From: Theodoxus fluviatilis
Lineage: Eukaryota > Mollusca > Gastropoda > Cycloneritida > Neritidae
Direction of reading: 5' to 3'
NCBI GenBank assembly: GCA_034096865.1
Contig: JAWQFJ010029053.1
Coordinates: forward strand, 15,001 to 36,746
Length of the DNA stretch: 21,746 nt
A program made the position numbers and the translations under genes. The notes under the pieces are model-generated. The model was not told the origin of the DNA. It did no database searches and saw only the letters and a list, made by a program, of their open reading frames with translations. This document shows, piece after piece, positions 18,071 to 21,746 of this stretch. The number at the start of each line of letters is the position of its first letter. The first letter of the stretch is position 1.

Positions 18071-18748
18071 TTTGTGGTTACAGTATCATGGCCACAAAAA
18101 GGGTTCGCTGGCCGACCTGAATTTCCTTTATCTTTAAAAGAAAATCTATAGACGGGGCTAGATTGAACATATATATTAAAAAATTCTTTTGTTGAAAAAG
18201 CATCGTTTTACTCTAGAAAAGAATTCCCAAATGCTTAAATAGGACAGAGAAGATAGGACAACAGGCAGTTTGTTATTCATCATCATTTTCTTATCTTATG
18301 ATTGAAAAATGTTTTGGGTCAGTGGAAAATATCAGGGTATGGTAGCCGTTCTATGCGCATAATTCCTGCAATCCCGACTCTCTAGTGCGGGGCCTTATAT
18401 CTGTGGCCAGTGACATGCAAGATGTCACAGGCATCCTGCCTGTGTGTTGAGCGTGCTTGCAAAAGTCTGCTGTATTTGTTTGCTCTCTATCCATGTTAGA
18501 AAGGCAAATTGTTTTAAGGAATTTTGTTTCCCTCACCGCCTCTCTTCCCTCCCAACTGTAATATTTGTTACTGCAGTTTAAGTAGTAGGTTGCCTTCAGG
18601 CATGTCGGACCAGGGATCAGGGCTATGGGAATGCTCAGAGGTTGCAAATTCAGGGCAGGTTGATCAATCTGTCATGTGCACTTGACTACAAACATGGTGA
18701 CAAACAGATCTATAAGACATCCACAGTCCGGGTATTCAATACCAACCT
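18071..18748. other. Single TIR-like end, otherwise unassigned
   Basis: TGTGGTTACAGTA at 18075-18087 and a downstream CCGACCT match the left end of the element starting at 9779, but no partner end was found. A short inverted repeat GTGACAT gcaag ATGTCAC lies at 18410-18428. The 98-codon minus-strand frame at 18351-18647 has no recognisable family. Confidence 0.4.
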
Positions 18749-18774
18749 CACTCCCCTTGGGCCTTCGGGGAGTG
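18749..18774. other. GC-rich hairpin
   Basis: CACTCCCC and GGGGAGTG form a perfect 8-bp stem around a 10-base loop (ttgggccttc). It lies just before an AT-rich block. Function unknown. Confidence 0.5.
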
Positions 18775-18815
18775 TTTCCACACCCTAGGCTCGTGGTCAC
18801 AGCTCTGCATACACT

Positions 18816-18895
18816 TAATAATTAATAATATATAGATAAGTAACTCAACAGATAATAATAATATACTAATAAACTATAATAATATAAATAATGTT
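18816..18895. repeat. AT-rich (TAA)-like low-complexity block
   Basis: Irregular TAATAA/TATAAT units without G or C over most of its length. It separates the hairpin from the A+C-biased region. Confidence 0.8.
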
Positions 18896-18939
18896 TATTA
18901 TATACAGACCCATGATTTTCATTTTACCAATATGCTCAA

Positions 18940-19764
18940 CGATGCTTGGGCCGGGCCAGGCGAATAATGCGACAGCAATGAAAGCAATATAAATAATGCC
19001 AGTGACACAACGTAAAGCTAAAATCAGGCGGACAGTACAACGGTACTACAATGCATAAGGCCACCACAAGCAGGCCAAGCCCAATAGGCGATCAACCCAC
19101 CCCGCACCAACTTGAACACAGGGCAAACCAATAAACCTAATGAAGTACATATCTCAACACGTCACATGTTATGGCTTTCAAGTACATTACAACTACACAA
19201 GTCCAAAGCAATAACCAGGTACCCACACCTCATGGGCCCCACATATAAACGCTACGGAATCAGGTATGAAAGCCCCATCGCACTATGCGCCCAAACTAAT
19301 CCGCAGAAAGAGAACCACTCCAATACAAGACGCTTGCATACTGAAACACTGGAAGGTCATACAACACACGGCACGATACACAACGGAGCAACCAGCAAAC
19401 AGACCATGGCGAATAGCACACCATTGCAAACTACAATACCTGATGCAGGACAAACAAATTATAACTGCCCATACCGCAAGGAGCATGGGAGCCGTTGATC
19501 TAGTATAGCAATCAACATGCATATATGACACGCACTCAAGTAAACAAGCATTCTCAGAAACGGTGGAAAACAATCTCACCACATTGTGGGCGTTGTGCTG
19601 ATATAACATATCGTTACGACATAAAGGCAGAGTAACATAAACATGATCCGCAGAATGCACGTACATCAGCACCACAAACCCAAACAATAATTAATGCAAC
19701 TTCCATACATCAACAGATCATTCGAATACACCATCGCACAAGACGGATCCTCACTAAAAGCATG
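18940..19764. other. Unassigned block with strong A+C strand bias
   Basis: For most of this interval the plus strand is rich in A and C and poor in G and T (in 19081-19200 roughly 70 percent A+C by eye). Low stop density creates overlapping frames of 128 codons on plus (19112-19498) and 134 on minus (19283-19687). Neither has a recognisable domain. It does not look like the flanking LINE. Candidates are an unknown mobile element, a mitochondrial or viral insertion, or a decayed satellite. None can be shown here. Confidence 0.4.
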
Positions 19765-19779
19765 TTATGATATATGTCG

Positions 19780-21746
19780 GACACCCACAAACACTAGCGA
19801 CATGAGTTGCCCGTAAAAAGCGCTACAGGCATGGAATAAGGTCATCGACGTAGTGCCGCCAGTCACAAAAGGGGCGGGGGGGCGGGAGAGGTCACTATGT
19901 ATATATGAAACTGAGAAGAGGTTGCGATTTTCAGGCCTTGTGCGGAAGAGAGTCAGTGCCCGAAGGTAGAGTGTGACGAAGGCTGCAGTGGGACTTCGAG
20001 GGAGAGAGTTCCAGACGTGAGAGGAAGCACACAAGACCTTAAAAGAAAATAGTGAGCGCCCCCTTTGCTGCCCAAAGGATTTGGTGATGTCGCTCTTGGA
20101 GTGCAGGAGGCGCGAACTTCTAAAGGGTGTTGTCTGAGTCACCGGAGCGCGGAGGTGAATTGTACTGGACTGGTGTGTATGTCCTAAATCCATGGTCCTC
20201 GTGACGGTACCGTGTGCAGGCCCGGTTTGCGCCTGAGAATCGCACTTAATAAGGCGATATAGGCATGGCAATTTTTTATAATTTGAAGGCGCGACTCGAA
20301 ACCGGAACGCCAGTGCAGTGCTATGAAGGTGCTTGGGGAAAATGCTGTGATCAGACTTGCCGGACGTCCTCTGAGAATCAGGCAGTGCAGCATTGCTGTC
20401 TGCGAGTTTTCTGTAAGCCTATTCAGGAGACTACTGGGGACAGCCCATCCAGGCAAGGCATTACCCTATGTCCCAGTCGGGAATAGAATGAACGCTACAA
20501 GAGACCAGAGTTTGGGTCGCGTTCTTGAGAAAGATAAATGGCCGTATGGAAACTAACTGCAGACGAGAAGTTCAGTGGTTGCGACATGCCACGATGCATG
20601 CCTCTAGGAACCTGCGCATGTATAAGAGTCAGGTCGGGTGAGTCCCAAGCGTACCGTCTAGGTGTTATGACTTGAACTCAGAAGAAAGGCGGGCCGTGAG
20701 CAACACGCTCCCTGCCAATGAGTGATGGATCCTGGGGACTGCATGGAAGGAAGATCACTGCGTGGAGAAGCAACCACCAATAACCTCTGTTTTTTTCATC
20801 ATTCAGTTTTAACTTATTAAATGTCCATCCATATTTTTGATGTCAAGGATACATTCTCGTTGCATTGAATGCATGAGAGTACATTATCAAAGTCCTGAGG
20901 ATCAGCAGATTTATCTGTAATGTGTATCATCTGCATAGGAGTGATGAAGAACACGAGTGCGCTTGCATAACGTCTGCAAGGGGAGTGGTATATAAAACAA
21001 ACAAAACCCGTCCTAAGACCGAACCCTGGGGCACCCCATAGCACATCAGAGCAGGATCGGAGGTGCTGTTGTTGATGGAGATGGTTGGACAAGTAGGAAG
21101 AAAACCAGAGCAAGGCAGAATCACTAACGCCAAACACATGTTCCAAACGACTGAGGAGGAAACCATGATCAATGGTGTCAAAAGCTGCCGATAAGTCGAG
21201 TAGCATCAGAATAGATACCCTTCCTTGGTCTAAAGAGTGTAGGAGGTCGTTTACAATTTTCACTAAAGCAGTTTCTGCACTATGTTCAGACCGATATGCA
21301 GATTGCAAAGGACTGAGGAGATGATTGGTTGCAAGATGTGCAGAGAGCCGGGTGAGAACTATCTTTTCTATCAACTTAGAGACAAACGACAAGTTACTCA
21401 CGGGACGGAAATATTTTTGCTCATTGCGGGCGAGAGTAGGTTTCTTTAACAGTGGCGTAACAAAAGCAGCTTGTGGACATCCGGGAAAATTCCAGAAGTA
21501 AAGGAGTCATTTACAATTTTTGTCAGGATGGGGACGCACTGCATCTAAACACTCAAACAGCAGGGGAGTTGGGATCGGGTCGAGGTCACATGTTTTCGGG
21601 CCGCAGCTAGGCAAGTCTTGCGGACTTCTGATTCAGTGACAGGGGCGGATTCTAGGGATCGCCCCTAAATGGTTTTCCTAGGGGGTTGTGAGACAGAGGG
21701 TTGATCATCAGGTCATCTCTGAGCTTTCTTACCTTGGCCACAAAGT
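19780..21746 (-). mobile_element. CR1/L2-like LINE with reverse transcriptase, multiply frameshifted, open at the right edge
   Basis: In minus-strand order the readable parts begin with a linker frame TESEVRKTCLAAA (about 21630-21590) and SFTSGIFPDVHK near 21480. Next comes RT motif VSNLSFVSKLIEKIV (about 21400), then QSAYRSEHSAETALV, then the catalytic block LLDLSAAFDTIDH (21207-21165). YGVPQGSVLG follows in a second frame (21040-21011), and HSYADDT with intact YADD at 20937-20926 in a third. FDNVLSCIQ and KIWMD lead into KLKLND (about 20800), then a thumb-like stretch LLNRL ... LHWRSGF (20430-20300). The tail is RSSRLLHSKSD ... VWNSLP (about 20130-20000), then NLF. A 3' UTR with GTAGCGCTTTTTA ends near 19780. 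At least three frameshifts make it inactive. The endonuclease would lie beyond 21746. Confidence 0.9.
20817..21401 (-). pseudogene. Reverse transcriptase domain of the CR1/L2-like LINE
   Basis: The longest open frame of the LINE (194 codons) reads correctly through RT blocks 1 to 3, including the first catalytic Asp in LDLSAAFD. It slips out of frame just before the YGVPQGSVLG block, which is read as WGAPGFGL here, and comes back into frame for DKSADPQDFDNVLSCIQ and KIWMD. The second catalytic pair, YADD, survives only in a different frame. No function is expected. The clade call (CR1/L2 rather than Jockey or RTE) rests on block wording and on the VWNSLP tail. Confidence 0.88.

Noticed and set aside
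18749..18774. GC-rich hairpin considered as a terminator
   Set aside because: Bacterial-type intrinsic terminators are not expected in this genome, and no T run follows the stem. It is listed only as a hairpin.
19112..19687. Overlapping 128- and 134-codon ORFs on opposite strands
   Set aside because: Neither shows a domain, start context or splice signals. Both follow from skewed base composition with few stops.

Overview
The window is nuclear DNA of an animal: intron-split conserved exons with GT-AG borders, dense microsatellites, a kilobase-scale minisatellite, and several decayed LINEs with invertebrate-type tails. A lophotrochozoan, probably a marine gastropod or other mollusc, is my best guess from overall texture. 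That is inference; nothing in the sequence fixes the species.

The backbone is one recognisable gene on the minus strand, TPRKB (the Cgi121-type subunit of the KEOPS/EKC complex, which acts in tRNA t6A37 synthesis). Its three C-terminal coding exons lie at 13638-13516, 4181-4008 and 3382-3290, all joined in phase 0. The exon or exons for about the first 45 residues were not found, so the gene probably runs past the right part of the window. The 9.3 kb intron between the first two visible exons is a trap for repeats. It holds a truncated RTE-like LINE tail (5029-5364), a fragment of a transposon-type ORF (5416-5691), two small inverted-repeat elements, a 62-bp minisatellite of about 32 units (7236-9537) split by a 234-bp MITE (8009-8242), and a 3.65-kb element with terminal inverted repeats and a TTA target duplication (9779-13427) that looks PIF/Harbinger-like. 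A second minisatellite (2964-3298) starts inside the last codons and stop codon of TPRKB and fills the proximal 3' UTR.

Right of the TPRKB exons come simple repeats (CTGA, poly-G, GA, GATT), the 3' end of a minus-strand CR1/L2-like LINE (14286-14790), a CpG-containing stretch with promoter-like motifs (15000-15450), and a piece of an AIP (aryl-hydrocarbon-receptor-interacting protein) exon on the plus strand (16411-16604) that breaks by frameshift. These are followed by the 3' part of a plus-strand LINE (about 16880-17760), CA-rich minisatellites, an unexplained block with strong A+C strand bias (about 18940-19760), and a frameshifted CR1/L2-like LINE with a readable reverse transcriptase on the minus strand (19780-21746).

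No bacterial-type operon, CRISPR array, rRNA or tRNA was seen. The leftmost 2.8 kb holds no gene that I recognise.
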